From: Rhizobiaceae bacterium
GTDB taxonomy: Bacteria > Pseudomonadota > Alphaproteobacteria > Rhizobiales > Rhizobiaceae
Length of the DNA: 64,000 nt
Direction: 5' to 3'
Assembly: GCA_017643495.1 (NCBI GenBank)
Contig: JAEPNK010000001.1
Span: forward strand, 291,623-355,622
The notes under the pieces are model-generated. The model saw only the letters and a list, made by a program, of their open reading frames with translations, was not told the DNA's origin and did not search any database. Positions 8,922 through 16,884 of this stretch are shown here, in pieces. Numbering within the stretch: the stretch's first letter is position 1; every line of letters begins with the position of its first letter. A program made the position numbers and the translations under genes.

Positions 8922-10421
8922 TCAGTTCATTGTCGGAATGACGAACTCCGCACCTTCCTTTGTACCAGAAGGCCAGCGTGAGGTAACGGTCTTGGTCCGT
9001 GTATAGAAGCGGAATGCATCCGGACCATGCTGGTTCAGATCGCCGAAACCGGAACGCTTCCAGCCGCCAAATGTGTAATAGGCAAGCGGCACCGGGATCG
9101 GCACATTGACACCGACCATCCCGATATTGATACGTGAGGAAAAATCGCGCGCTGTATCGCCGTCACGGGTAAAGATCGCAACACCGTTGCCATATTCGTG
9201 GCTCATGGCAAGGTCGAGTGCTTCCTCATATGTTTTTGCCCGGACAGTAGACAGGACAGGTCCGAAAATCTCTTCCTTGTAGATCGACATGTCCTTGGTC
9301 ACATTGTCAAACAGGCAGGCACCCATGAAGTAACCGTCTTCATAGCCTTGCAGTGAGAAATCACGGCCATCGACAACCAGGCTTGCACCTTCCTTGACGC
9401 CCGCATCCACATAACCCTTCACCCTGTTATAGGCGTCCTGGGTCACCAACGGGCCGAAATCCACGTCATCACCTGCCGTGTAGGGAGCAATCTTGAGGCT
9501 TTCAACGCGAGGCGCAAGCTTTTCAACGAGCTTGTCTGCTGTCTCTTCACCGACAGGAACGGCAACAGAAATCGCCATGCAACGCTCGCCGGCTGCTCCG
9601 TAACCGGAACCGATCAGGGCATCAACTGCCTGATCCATGTCGGCATCCGGCATGATGATCATGTGGTTTTTCGCACCACCGAAGCACTGAACACGCTTAC
9701 CTGCGGCACAGCCACGGGTGTAAACATACTCGGCAATCGCAGTGGAACCCACAAACCCGACTGCCATGATGTCCTCATGGTCAAGAATTCCATCCACGGC
9801 TTCCTTGTCGCCATGAACCACATTCAAAATACCGTCCGGCAGGCCGGCTTCGGTCATCAGTTCCGCAAGCATGAGCGGAACGGAAGGATCACGTTCGGAA
9901 GGCTTGAGGATGAAAGCATTGCCGCAAACAATCGCCGGACAGAACTTCCACATCGGGATCATGGCCGGGAAGTTGAACGGCGTAATTCCGGCGCAGACAC
10001 CAAGCGGCTGGCGTACGGAATGAATATCGATACCAGAACCGGCACCCTCCGTGAACTCGCCTTTCAGAAGATGCGGTGCGCCAATGCAGAATTCCGCAAC
10101 TTCAAGGCCGCGGATCACATCACCCTTCGCATCCGGGAACGTTTTGCCATGCTCGGCGGAAAGCGCCTCGGCCAGCTTGTCCATGTCACGATGAAGCAGG
10201 TCGACGAATTTCATCATCACCCGCGCACGCTTTTGCGGGTTCATTGCCGCCCACGCGGGCTGGGCAGCCTTGGCGTTTTCGATGGCAGCATCAAGCTCCG
10301 ACTTGCTGGCAAGCGGCACCTGCGCCTGCACCTCGCCGGTTGCAGGGTTGAACACGTCGGCAGAACGTCCTGACGTTCCTTCTACGCGCTTTCCTCCGAT
10401 ATAATGTGGAACAGTTTTCAT
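8922..10421 (-). CDS. mmsA: CoA-acylating methylmalonate-semialdehyde dehydrogenase
   Basis: Oxidises methylmalonate semialdehyde (or malonate semialdehyde) with NAD+ and CoA to propionyl-CoA (or acetyl-CoA) and CO2. The 499-residue length is exact for the family. The catalytic cysteine is Cys281 in AAGERCMAIS. The usual aldehyde-dehydrogenase ELGGK general base is replaced by CFGGAKNH near 246, the hallmark of the CoA-dependent MMSDH branch. I chose the ATG at 10421 because a GGAGGAG ribosome site lies 7 nt upstream; an upstream in-frame extension to 10517 lacks one. It is the first gene of the valine operon, divergent from the LysR gene, and makes the propionyl-CoA used by PccAB at the other end of the same transcript. 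Confidence 0.94.
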   Translation of the reverse strand: MKTVPHYIGGKRVEGTSGRSADVFNPATGEVQAQVPLASKSELDAAIENAKAAQPAWAAMNPQKRARVMMKFVDLLHRDMDKLAEALSAEHGKTFPDAKGDVIRGLEVAEFCIGAPHLLKGEFTEGAGSGIDIHSVRQPLGVCAGITPFNFPAMIPMWKFCPAIVCGNAFILKPSERDPSVPLMLAELMTEAGLPDGILNVVHGDKEAVDGILDHEDIMAVGFVGSTAIAEYVYTRGCAAGKRVQCFGGAKNHMIIMPDADMDQAVDALIGSGYGAAGERCMAISVAVPVGEETADKLVEKLAPRVESLKIAPYTAGDDVDFGPLVTQDAYNRVKGYVDAGVKEGASLVVDGRDFSLQGYEDGYFMGACLFDNVTKDMSIYKEEIFGPVLSTVRAKTYEEALDLAMSHEYGNGVAIFTRDGDTARDFSSRINIGMVGVNVPIPVPLAYYTFGGWKRSGFGDLNQHGPDAFRFYTRTKTVTSRWPSGTKEGAEFVIPTMN

Positions 10422-10451
10422 CACTTGTCTCCTCCGGCTATGGTTCAGGCG

Positions 10452-10481
10452 TATATAGCACCTTGATTTTTTACCGTTCAA
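10452..10481 (-). promoter_or_regulatory. sigma-70 type promoter of the mmsA-pccA operon
   Basis: On the minus strand TTGAAC (10476-10481) and TATATA (10452-10457) are 18 bp apart, or 17 bp if CTATAT is taken as the -10. The -10 ends 30 bp upstream of the mmsA start. The palindrome at 10504-10517 lies just upstream of the -35, where a LysR activator would bind. Confidence 0.6.
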
Positions 10482-10503
10482 TATTGTAAATTCCGCTGCC
10501 ATT

Positions 10504-10517
10504 GTGCATTTATGCAC
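10504..10517. promoter_or_regulatory. palindromic operator between mmsA and the LysR gene
   Basis: GTGCAT-TT-ATGCAC is a perfect 14-bp inverted repeat in the 132-bp divergent region. Its right arm contains an ATG that could be mistaken for the LysR start. The position, 22 bp upstream of the mmsA -35, fits the recognition site of a LysR-type regulator controlling both directions. That it is bound by the neighbouring regulator is inference. Confidence 0.55.
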
Positions 10518-10553
10518 GAAGCTGTGTTCACTCTAACGCAAAGCGGAATTGGT

Positions 10554-11459
10554 TTGAACTGGGACGATTACAGATTCTTTCTTGCAGTCGCACGTACGGG
10601 GCGCCTCAGCCTTGCCGGGCAACAGCTGGGTGTTGACCATGCCACTGTCGGACGCCGGATCAAGTCTCTGGAGCAGGCGCTGAAAACCCATCTCTTTGAC
10701 CGTAGCCCGCAGGGTTACTCGCTTACCGACGAAGGGCAGAACCTCGTCAACATTGCCGAATCCATCGAAACAAGCGTCATTACTGCCCAGACCGAGCTTG
10801 GCGGCGCGGCTGACAATGTGTCCGGCGTTGTCAGGGTCGGCGCTCCCGAGGGCTTGGCAACCACACTGCTTGCCGAATGTGCCGCCCAATTGTGCCGGGA
10901 ACACCCCAGGCTGGAACTGCAGATCGTCGCCATGCCGCGTACATTTTCGCTGTCCAAACGTGAGGCCGACTTTGCCATCGCAGTGTCTGCACCAACTTCC
11001 GGCAGGCTCAAATACCGCAAGATTGCCGATTACACGCTTCACCTTTACGGCACGAAAAATTACCTCAACGCCTCACCACCAATAAACAAGATCAAGGATC
11101 TGAAGAAGATCCGGGGTATCGGATATGTACCGGACCTGATCTACGACAAGGAACTGGATTACATTCCGCTACTGGGGCCGGACATCAAGCCTCATCTTAC
11201 TTCAACCAGCGTACACCTGCAGCTTGAAGCAACCCTCGCAGATGCCGGTGTTTGCATCATTCATGACTTCATGGCCGAAAAATTCCCCGAACTGGTAAAG
11301 GTACTTCCGGAGGAAATCTCTTTTACAAGGACATTCTGGTACATCGTTCACGAAGATTATGCGAAGCTGCAACGCATCCGTGTGGTTTCCGATGCGATGA
11401 TCGAGCATGTTCAGCACAGGCTTCGCGAAATTGAAGACACGGGGCAACCAACTGACTAG
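10554..11459 (+). CDS. LysR-family transcriptional regulator, likely of the valine operon
   Basis: DNA-binding regulator with an N-terminal winged helix-turn-helix (WDDYRFFLAVARTGRLSLAG, then LGVDHATVGRRIKSLE) and a C-terminal periplasmic-binding-like effector domain. From the TTG at 10554 it has 301 residues and begins LNWDDYRFF, matching the usual first residues of this subfamily. An ATG at 10512 would add 14 residues, but it has no ribosome site and lies inside the palindromic operator. It is transcribed away from mmsA, and LysR proteins typically control the divergent operon, so valine or an intermediate is a reasonable but unproven effector. Its stop is 27 bp from the converging ispA stop. 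Confidence 0.88.
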   Translation: MNWDDYRFFLAVARTGRLSLAGQQLGVDHATVGRRIKSLEQALKTHLFDRSPQGYSLTDEGQNLVNIAESIETSVITAQTELGGAADNVSGVVRVGAPEGLATTLLAECAAQLCREHPRLELQIVAMPRTFSLSKREADFAIAVSAPTSGRLKYRKIADYTLHLYGTKNYLNASPPINKIKDLKKIRGIGYVPDLIYDKELDYIPLLGPDIKPHLTSTSVHLQLEATLADAGVCIIHDFMAEKFPELVKVLPEEISFTRTFWYIVHEDYAKLQRIRVVSDAMIEHVQHRLREIEDTGQPTD

Positions 11460-11486
11460 TCTTCACGAAGGTGCTTTCCGTTAATT

Positions 11487-12389
11487 TCAGTTTTTTCGCT
11501 CAACCGTAAACCGTGCCACATCAATGAGCACTGAAGCGCGCTGACCAAACGGCTCGAGCGTGGCAATTGCCTGTTCAAGCAGCTCACGTGCCCGCTTTCG
11601 GCTTGCATCCAGCCCAAGCAGTGAAACCAGCGTGCCTTTTCCCGCGATTGCATCCTTGGCCGTTTTCTTGCCCATCGTTTGCTGATCAGACGTCACGTCA
11701 AGAATGTCATCGGCAAGCTGGAATGCCTGTCCCGCAAGATGACCATATTCCAACAGTATGGCCTGTTCTTCCGGACTTGCTTCGCCAAGGATTGCTCCGG
11801 ACTCACAGGCACAGCGAATAAGGGCACCTGTTTTCATCGCCTGCAATTGCAGGATTTCCGGCTCAGTCAGGGCCTTGCTCTCTGCAGCAATGTCAAGAAC
11901 CTGACCCCCAACCATACCGCCTGCACCGGCATTTTGGGCAAATAACCCAACCAGTCTGGACCTGACTTCCGCGTCCGGATGGGTATCAGGATGCGCAATG
12001 ATGTCAAAGGCCATGGTCAGAAGACCGTCCCCTGCAAGAATTGCCATTGCCTCATCATAGGCGACATGTGTCGTTGGCTTGCCCCGACGCAGGTCATCAT
12101 CATCCATGGCAGGCAGATCATCATGGACCAGCGAATAACAGTGGATGCATTCGAGTGCTGCAGCAGCCCTCACTGAAACTGCAGGATCCACATCAAAAAG
12201 CCTGGCACACTCCATCAGGAAAAACGGCCTGATACGTTTGCCTCCGGAAAGAACCGAATATCGCATTGCCTCCATCAGTCGGGGCGGACGCATCACCTCC
12301 GCACCGGATGATCGCTCTCCAAGCAATGCTTCAAGTGTTTCACCAACACGTGAGGCATGTGCGAAAAGCAGGCTGTCAAAATCAGGCAT
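11487..12389 (-). CDS. ispA: (2E,6E)-farnesyl/geranyl diphosphate synthase
   Basis: Prenyltransferase that condenses isopentenyl diphosphate with allylic diphosphates to make farnesyl (or geranylgeranyl) diphosphate for quinones and carrier lipids. The 300-residue protein has GGKRIRP near 49-55, the first aspartate motif DDLPAMD at 90-96, and the second, ADDILD, with the downstream KGTLVSLLG segment. The ATG at 12389 has a GGAT ribosome site at good distance; a TTG lies one codon upstream. It is convergent with the LysR gene and divergent from mtgA. Product chain length cannot be fixed from sequence alone. Confidence 0.9.
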   Translation of the reverse strand: MPDFDSLLFAHASRVGETLEALLGERSSGAEVMRPPRLMEAMRYSVLSGGKRIRPFFLMECARLFDVDPAVSVRAAAALECIHCYSLVHDDLPAMDDDDLRRGKPTTHVAYDEAMAILAGDGLLTMAFDIIAHPDTHPDAEVRSRLVGLFAQNAGAGGMVGGQVLDIAAESKALTEPEILQLQAMKTGALIRCACESGAILGEASPEEQAILLEYGHLAGQAFQLADDILDVTSDQQTMGKKTAKDAIAGKGTLVSLLGLDASRKRARELLEQAIATLEPFGQRASVLIDVARFTVERKN

Positions 12390-12490
12390 CAAGGTTTATC
12401 CAATTGTTTTCGCCCTCGTCGCACTTCATGGCCATGTGGTCAAGCAAGACACTGCTTTCCTTGCTGCCGGTTTTCTGGTTAGAAATATTC

Positions 12491-13261
12491 ATGGCAGCAA
12501 AGCAAAATGACGGCTCAGGGCGCAAATCCGGAAAAAACGCCACGGCTGAGGCAGGAAAGAAGTCCGTCGGACGGAAACGAAGCCGTATCAGGCGCTTGTT
12601 TCGTTTCTTTTTTTTCGTGATTGTTTTGATTCTGCTTGCACCACTCTTTTTGTTGGCAATCTATCGTCTGGAATTCATCCATCCGGTTTCCGCACACATG
12701 GTCCGGGAAGGGGTGTTCGGGCACGGCATGCAGCGGGAATGGGTTGACATAGAAGACATGTCTCCGGTCCTGTATCAGAGCATCCTGGTTTCGGAGGACG
12801 GCAAGTTTTGCGCCCATAACGGCATTGACTGGGAGGCACTCAACAAGGTCATCGAAGATGCGATTGACGGCGAGAAAACACGCGGAGCCAGCACTATCAC
12901 CATGCAAATGGTCAAGAACCTTTTCCTTTGGAACGGTCGCTCCTATATCCGCAAAGGTCTTGAAGTCCCCCTGGCAATGATTGCCGACCGGATTCTTTCG
13001 AAAAAACGGATAATGGAAATCTACCTGAACACGGCAGAATGGGACAAAGGCATTTTCGGTGTGGAGCTGGCAGCGCAAAACTATTTTGGCCGCAGCGCAA
13101 CCAACATCGGTCCGCGTCATTCTTCGTTGCTCGCAGTTACATTGCCCAACCCGAAAAAGCGCAACGCTGCCAAGCCGACCCGCAACATGAATCATGTCGC
13201 CGCGATTGTCCGCAAGCGCGCCAGGGCATCGGGTGAGTATGTTAAGTGCCTTTCTTCCTGA
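12491..13261 (+). CDS. mtgA: monofunctional biosynthetic peptidoglycan transglycosylase
   Basis: GT51 glycosyltransferase that polymerises lipid II into glycan strands at the inner membrane. From the ATG at 12491 it has 256 residues: a basic cytoplasmic head, one membrane segment near 37-58, then the GT51 domain. The catalytic glutamate is Glu102 in ILVSEDGKFCAHNG. ASTITMQMVKNLFLW and KKRIMEIYLNTAEWDKGIFGVELAAQNYFG are the other conserved blocks. An upstream in-frame ATG near 12428 would add 21 residues; neither start has a strong ribosome site. It lacks the transpeptidase domain of class A PBPs, which defines MtgA. Confidence 0.92.
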   Translation: MAAKQNDGSGRKSGKNATAEAGKKSVGRKRSRIRRLFRFFFFVIVLILLAPLFLLAIYRLEFIHPVSAHMVREGVFGHGMQREWVDIEDMSPVLYQSILVSEDGKFCAHNGIDWEALNKVIEDAIDGEKTRGASTITMQMVKNLFLWNGRSYIRKGLEVPLAMIADRILSKKRIMEIYLNTAEWDKGIFGVELAAQNYFGRSATNIGPRHSSLLAVTLPNPKKRNAAKPTRNMNHVAAIVRKRARASGEYVKCLSS

Positions 13262-13415
13262 TCCCTTTGAAGCGCTGACAGGTTAATGCCAATTTCTTCT
13301 GGCCAAACGCATTCAGAATCTGTATAGACACTGGCAATGAGATGTTTTGAGGCTCTTGCGATAGTTGAATATCGTTTCCAGGAGCCTTTTTTGTATGATA
13401 TTTGGAGAGTGCATC

Positions 13416-13601
13416 ATGGCTGTACCAAAGAGTAAGATTTCACGCATGAAGCGCGGTTTTCGCCGTTCTAACACTGCACTGAAAGCCAAGGCTTATGTGG
13501 AAGACAAGGATTCCGGCGAACTGCGCCGTCCGCACCACATTGACCTGAAATCCGGCATGTACCGGGGGCGCCAAATCCTTGAGCCCAAGGATTCTGTGTA
13601 A
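13416..13601 (+). CDS. rpmF: 50S ribosomal protein L32
   Basis: Small basic ribosomal protein of 61 residues beginning [19 protein letters not shown]. The C-terminal [19 protein letters not shown] block is typical of alphaproteobacterial L32. It lacks the zinc-binding cysteines found in some L32 types. A GGAGAG ribosome site lies 7 nt upstream of the chosen ATG; an in-frame ATG upstream would add an unlikely leader. It is a single-gene unit ending in a strong intrinsic terminator 22 bp after the stop. Confidence 0.96.
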   Translation: MAVPKSKISRMKRGFRRSNTALKAKAYVEDKDSGELRRPHHIDLKSGMYRGRQILEPKDSV

Positions 13602-13623
13602 TTCAGTCTGACAGATTTAGAGA

Positions 13624-13652
13624 GGCCGGCATTTCATGTCGGCCTTTTTTTT
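13624..13652 (+). terminator. intrinsic terminator of rpmF
   Basis: GGCCGGCAT-TTC-ATGTCGGCC forms a 9-bp stem with one G-U pair and a 3-nt loop, followed at once by eight T residues. It begins 22 bp after the rpmF stop codon. Confidence 0.9.
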
Positions 13653-13696
13653 GGTTTAATCCCGCAAAACAACACCGCAAATGACGAGGAAATTTC

Positions 13697-14101
13697 GTGC
13701 TCACAAATGTGCCCCTGCTGATCGTTCCCTTCATTGTCTACAACATCCAGATCTTTCTGGGCGGGATTGACCGGTGGAACCAGGAAGTCTTCACCCTGAA
13801 CATGATTTCAAATCAGGCCTGGACCATGACGCTGGGCGACCTGATGATCTGTGTGGCATTGTTCCTGCTGTTTTTTGAGATCATCAAGGCAACACGTATC
13901 AACGCAAATTCCATTGTCGACCATTTACTCTCGACTTTCGTGTTCATTGCCTATCTGGTCGAGTTTCTACTGGTCCCGGGGGCAGCTCATTCCGTATTCT
14001 TCATGCTGATGGTTATAGCCCTGATCGACGTCCTGGCCGGATTCTCGGTATCAATACGCTCGGCAACGCGCGATGTCACACTGGGCGACGGCGGTTACTA
14101 G
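13697..14101 (+). CDS. hypothetical four-helix inner-membrane protein
   Basis: I do not recognise the family. The 134-residue protein starts at a GTG with a GAGGAAA ribosome site 5 nt upstream. Hydrophobic stretches near 5-22, 45-63, 78-95 and 99-117 suggest four membrane segments. A charged linker with KATRINANSIVDH separates the second and third, and the hydrophilic tail ends in TLGDGGY. It stands alone between the rpmF terminator and a convergent gene. Small membrane proteins like this next to rpmF occur in related bacteria as far as I recall, but no function can be given. Confidence 0.75.
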   Translation: MLTNVPLLIVPFIVYNIQIFLGGIDRWNQEVFTLNMISNQAWTMTLGDLMICVALFLLFFEIIKATRINANSIVDHLLSTFVFIAYLVEFLLVPGAAHSVFFMLMVIALIDVLAGFSVSIRSATRDVTLGDGGY

Positions 14102-14117
14102 AAACCGCCATCGTCGC
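14085..14117. terminator. hairpin between convergent genes (probable bidirectional terminator)
   Basis: GCGACGGCGGTT pairs with AACCGC...CGTCGC around a 6-nt loop, with a 3-nt bulge. The structure spans the stop codon of the membrane-protein gene and ends 16 bp before the stop of the converging gene. There is no long T-run, so termination is probable rather than certain. Confidence 0.45.
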
Positions 14118-14132
14118 GTCTTGTCCAAATTT

Positions 14133-14567
14133 TCAGGCACCCGTGTCTGCAACCAGTCCGACTGCCTCGATACCTGCCACTGCACACGCTTCATCCGCAT
14201 CTGACGTATCACCGGAAATGCCCACAGCAGCAATTGTCTCGCCTTTTGCCGTTTTGACAAGCACACCGCCAGCAACCGGAACAACGCCTCCCGGGACGAC
14301 AGAAGCCAGACCTGCCAGAAAATGGGGGCGGTCAGCAGCCTGGGCATTGAGCCAGCGGGAACCGACACCTACAGCCAGGGCACCATTTGCCTTTCCGCGT
14401 GCAACTTCAAAACGGTTTTTAGAAGCACCGTCCTGGGACTGGAAAGCCTTCATGTTTCCACCAGCATCGAGCACAACAACAGCAAGAGGCTTGAAGCCCT
14501 TGTCTGCAGAATGGCGAAGGGCTGATGAAATGATGCGGTTGGCGCGGCTCAGGGACAGGGTTGCCAT
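14133..14567 (-). CDS. HbpS/GlcG-family (DUF336) heme- or cofactor-binding protein
   Basis: Small soluble protein of 144 residues of the GlcG/HbpS family. The visible pattern is LAVVVLDAGGNMKAFQSQDGA near 28-48, a central helix, VPGGVVPVAGGVLV near 91-104, and a final VGISGDTSDADEACAVAGIEAVG. Characterised relatives bind heme or cobalamin-like cofactors or are encoded beside glycolate oxidase genes, but many are orphans like this one. No signal peptide is seen, so it is probably cytoplasmic. It converges with the preceding membrane-protein gene and is divergent from the gamma-glutamyltransferase gene. Specific function unknown. Confidence 0.75.
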   Translation of the reverse strand: MATLSLSRANRIISSALRHSADKGFKPLAVVVLDAGGNMKAFQSQDGASKNRFEVARGKANGALAVGVGSRWLNAQAADRPHFLAGLASVVPGGVVPVAGGVLVKTAKGETIAAVGISGDTSDADEACAVAGIEAVGLVADTGA

Positions 14568-14678
14568 GATATTCTCCTCATTGATTTCAGCCTCCTTGAT
14601 AGCCTAATGTGAAGGCCAGCACTATTGCCACTTTCGAACAGCATTTTCTCGAAAATCACAACAAAACAAGGACATCCC

Positions 14679-16265
14679 TTGACCAGAAACTTTGCATTTC
14701 CCGGCCGTTCACCCATTCACGCTCAAAATGCAGCCGTGGCCACATCCCACGGAATGGCGACAACAAGCGCCATGACAATACTCAAGGAGGGCGGCAATGC
14801 AGTCGATGCAGCAATAGCGGCAGCCGCAGTTCTGTGTGTTATCGAACCGCACATGACAGGAATTGGCGGGGACTGTTTTGCGATCGTCGGAGAACCGGAC
14901 GGCACGCTTCACGGGCTAAACGGATCCGGCCGGTCCCCGGCAGAAATGTCACTCGAACTATTGCTTGATCAGGGAATGACATCAATTCCCGTCCAGTCTC
15001 CTCATGCAATCACCGCGCCCGGCGCTGTAAAGGCATGGGAGACGCTTCACCAGAAATTTGGCACGATGGATTTTGCAAGGCTTTTTGCCGATGCTATCAG
15101 TTATGCTGAACAAGGCATGGTGGTTGCCCAACGTGTGGCTTCCGACTGGGCAGGTCTCGTTGAAAAACTTTCTGCAAATGCCGGGGCGACAAAGCACTAT
15201 CTGGACAATGGCACTGCTCCGCAAACCGGATCGGTGTGGAAGGTCCCTGCCCTTGGCAAGACATTGCGCAAGATCGCAGAAGGCGGAAGTGACGCCTTTT
15301 ATCAGGGCGAGATTGCCGGAGATATTGTCAAAACGGTGCGGAATGCAGGTGGCCTGTTGAGTGAAGACGACCTTTCTGCGGTCAGTGCTGACTGGGTCGA
15401 ACTTATTTCAACTGATTATCGTGACCATACCCTTTATGAAATTCCACCCAACGGGCAAGGCCTTGCAGCGCTGACTATTGTCAAGCTTCTCGACAAGCTG
15501 GGTCCCGCCAGCGATGATCCGGCGTCACTTGCCCGTGCGCATCTGGAAATGGAATGCGGCCGTATAGGATATGCCGCCCGGGATGCCCATCTTTCAGACC
15601 CCGAAACAATGGCATACTCTGTTGAAACCCTGCTTTCAGACAGCCATATTGACGCCCTTTCAAGGTTGTTTGATCCGACCCGTCACAACAATGATATTGC
15701 CCTGCCGGATCCGGCAGGCTCCGATACGGTCTACCTTTCAATTGTTGATCGTGACGGTATGGCCGTTTCCTTCATCAACTCGCTGTTCAGCGGCTTCGGC
15801 TCCGGCATCGTGACAGAAAAAACCGGGATCTCCCTCCAGAACCGGGGCAGCGGTTTCAATCTGATACCGGGTCACGCAAATGCTATCGGCCCTTCAAAAA
15901 GGCCACTACACACAATCATTCCGGCCATGGTCAAAAAGGGCAATGCGGTAACCCATTCCTTTGGTGTCATGGGAGGGCCGTACCAGGCCATGGGTCATGC
16001 GCATGTACTCTCCAACATGCTTGATTACGGCATGGATCCGCAACAGGCGCTGGATGATCCCCGGATTTTCTGGGATGCGAAAGGTACACTGGAACTCGAA
16101 GACGGATATGCACCCGACATCAAGTCAGGGCTTGAGAAACTCGGCCATGCCTGCCGCAGCGGCATTGTTCATGGTGGAGGCCAGATAATCCGTCTGGATC
16201 AGGAGAACGGGATTTTGACCGCCGGTTCAGACCCACGCAAGGACGGACACGCAGCAGGCTGGTAA
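14679..16265 (+). CDS. gamma-glutamyltransferase family protein (Ntn hydrolase)
   Basis: Self-cleaving N-terminal-nucleophile hydrolase acting on gamma-glutamyl or related amide bonds. From a TTG at 14679, with an AAGGA ribosome site 6 nt upstream, it has 528 residues. The N-terminal block HGMATTSAMTILKEGGNAVDA and the segment GIGGDCFAI are typical. Autoprocessing should expose Thr350 (in GSDTVYLSIVDRDG), which aligns with the nucleophile of E. coli Ggt. KRPLHTIIPAM and FGVMGGPYQAMGH follow, and the end has SDPRKDGHAAGW. No signal peptide is seen, unlike periplasmic Ggt, so this is probably a cytoplasmic member whose true substrate may not be glutathione. Confidence 0.85.
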   Translation: MTRNFAFPGRSPIHAQNAAVATSHGMATTSAMTILKEGGNAVDAAIAAAAVLCVIEPHMTGIGGDCFAIVGEPDGTLHGLNGSGRSPAEMSLELLLDQGMTSIPVQSPHAITAPGAVKAWETLHQKFGTMDFARLFADAISYAEQGMVVAQRVASDWAGLVEKLSANAGATKHYLDNGTAPQTGSVWKVPALGKTLRKIAEGGSDAFYQGEIAGDIVKTVRNAGGLLSEDDLSAVSADWVELISTDYRDHTLYEIPPNGQGLAALTIVKLLDKLGPASDDPASLARAHLEMECGRIGYAARDAHLSDPETMAYSVETLLSDSHIDALSRLFDPTRHNNDIALPDPAGSDTVYLSIVDRDGMAVSFINSLFSGFGSGIVTEKTGISLQNRGSGFNLIPGHANAIGPSKRPLHTIIPAMVKKGNAVTHSFGVMGGPYQAMGHAHVLSNMLDYGMDPQQALDDPRIFWDAKGTLELEDGYAPDIKSGLEKLGHACRSGIVHGGGQIIRLDQENGILTAGSDPRKDGHAAGW

Positions 16266-16272
16266 TCACGAT

Positions 16273-16884
16273 TTACCGGGTTGCAACCACTCCGGCAGCC
16301 GTGGCAATTGCTCCTGCACTTATCCGCCCCATGATCCGCATTGCCCGCTGCGTCTTGAGCATCCTGCGGCCAAACATTGCCACAGTGATCCAGAACGCAT
16401 CTGCCAGCATGATCACGAACAGCGCAACGGCCACAAGCGTCAGCCACAACTGAACGGTCACGGCCTGCAAATCCACAAGTGACGGCAGCAATGCCAGGTA
16501 AAAAACCATGATTTCGGGGCCGGACAGGGAAATAATCAATCCACCGGCGAACATGCCAAACGCAGAGCCGCGTTTGGGTATGTCTACAGTGTTTTCAGCC
16601 GGTTGGGCTTGCCATGTTCTCCATGCCAGCCACAGCAGGTAACATACCCCGAGATATTTCAGCACGGTGAAAACTTCCTGGAAGGTTGCTGCCAGCACGG
16701 AAAGACCGCCAAGTGCTGCGCTCAGCCACACGAGTTCCCCGAACCACATTGCAATGATGAACGGCAGAACATCCCGCCAGCCACGGGCGATGACCCTGGA
16801 TGTCATTGTCATGACCATCGAGCCGGGAGCAAGCGCAGTCAGGAACAGTGCCGCAGCAAAAACGGCTATCGCAGCAATTGACAT
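16273..16884 (-). CDS. LysE/RhtB-family amino-acid exporter
   Basis: Inner-membrane exporter of the LysE superfamily, 203 residues with about six hydrophobic segments. The N-terminus SIAAIAVFAAALFLTALAPG ends in the family's proline-glycine turn, and KYLGVCYLLWLAWRTW near 80 is the usual central motif. The ATG overlaps the ispG stop by one base (TGATG), so it is co-translated with ispG; a GTG one codon earlier is possible. Substrate unknown. This is the first of three LysE-type genes in the window. Confidence 0.85.
   Translation of the reverse strand: MSIAAIAVFAAALFLTALAPGSMVMTMTSRVIARGWRDVLPFIIAMWFGELVWLSAALGGLSVLAATFQEVFTVLKYLGVCYLLWLAWRTWQAQPAENTVDIPKRGSAFGMFAGGLIISLSGPEIMVFYLALLPSLVDLQAVTVQLWLTLVAVALFVIMLADAFWITVAMFGRRMLKTQRAMRIMGRISAGAIATAAGVVATR

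Noticed and set aside
7678-10421. Valine operon as an acquired catabolic island
   Set aside because: Codon use and base composition look like the neighbouring housekeeping genes, and no integrase, tRNA or repeat flanks it.
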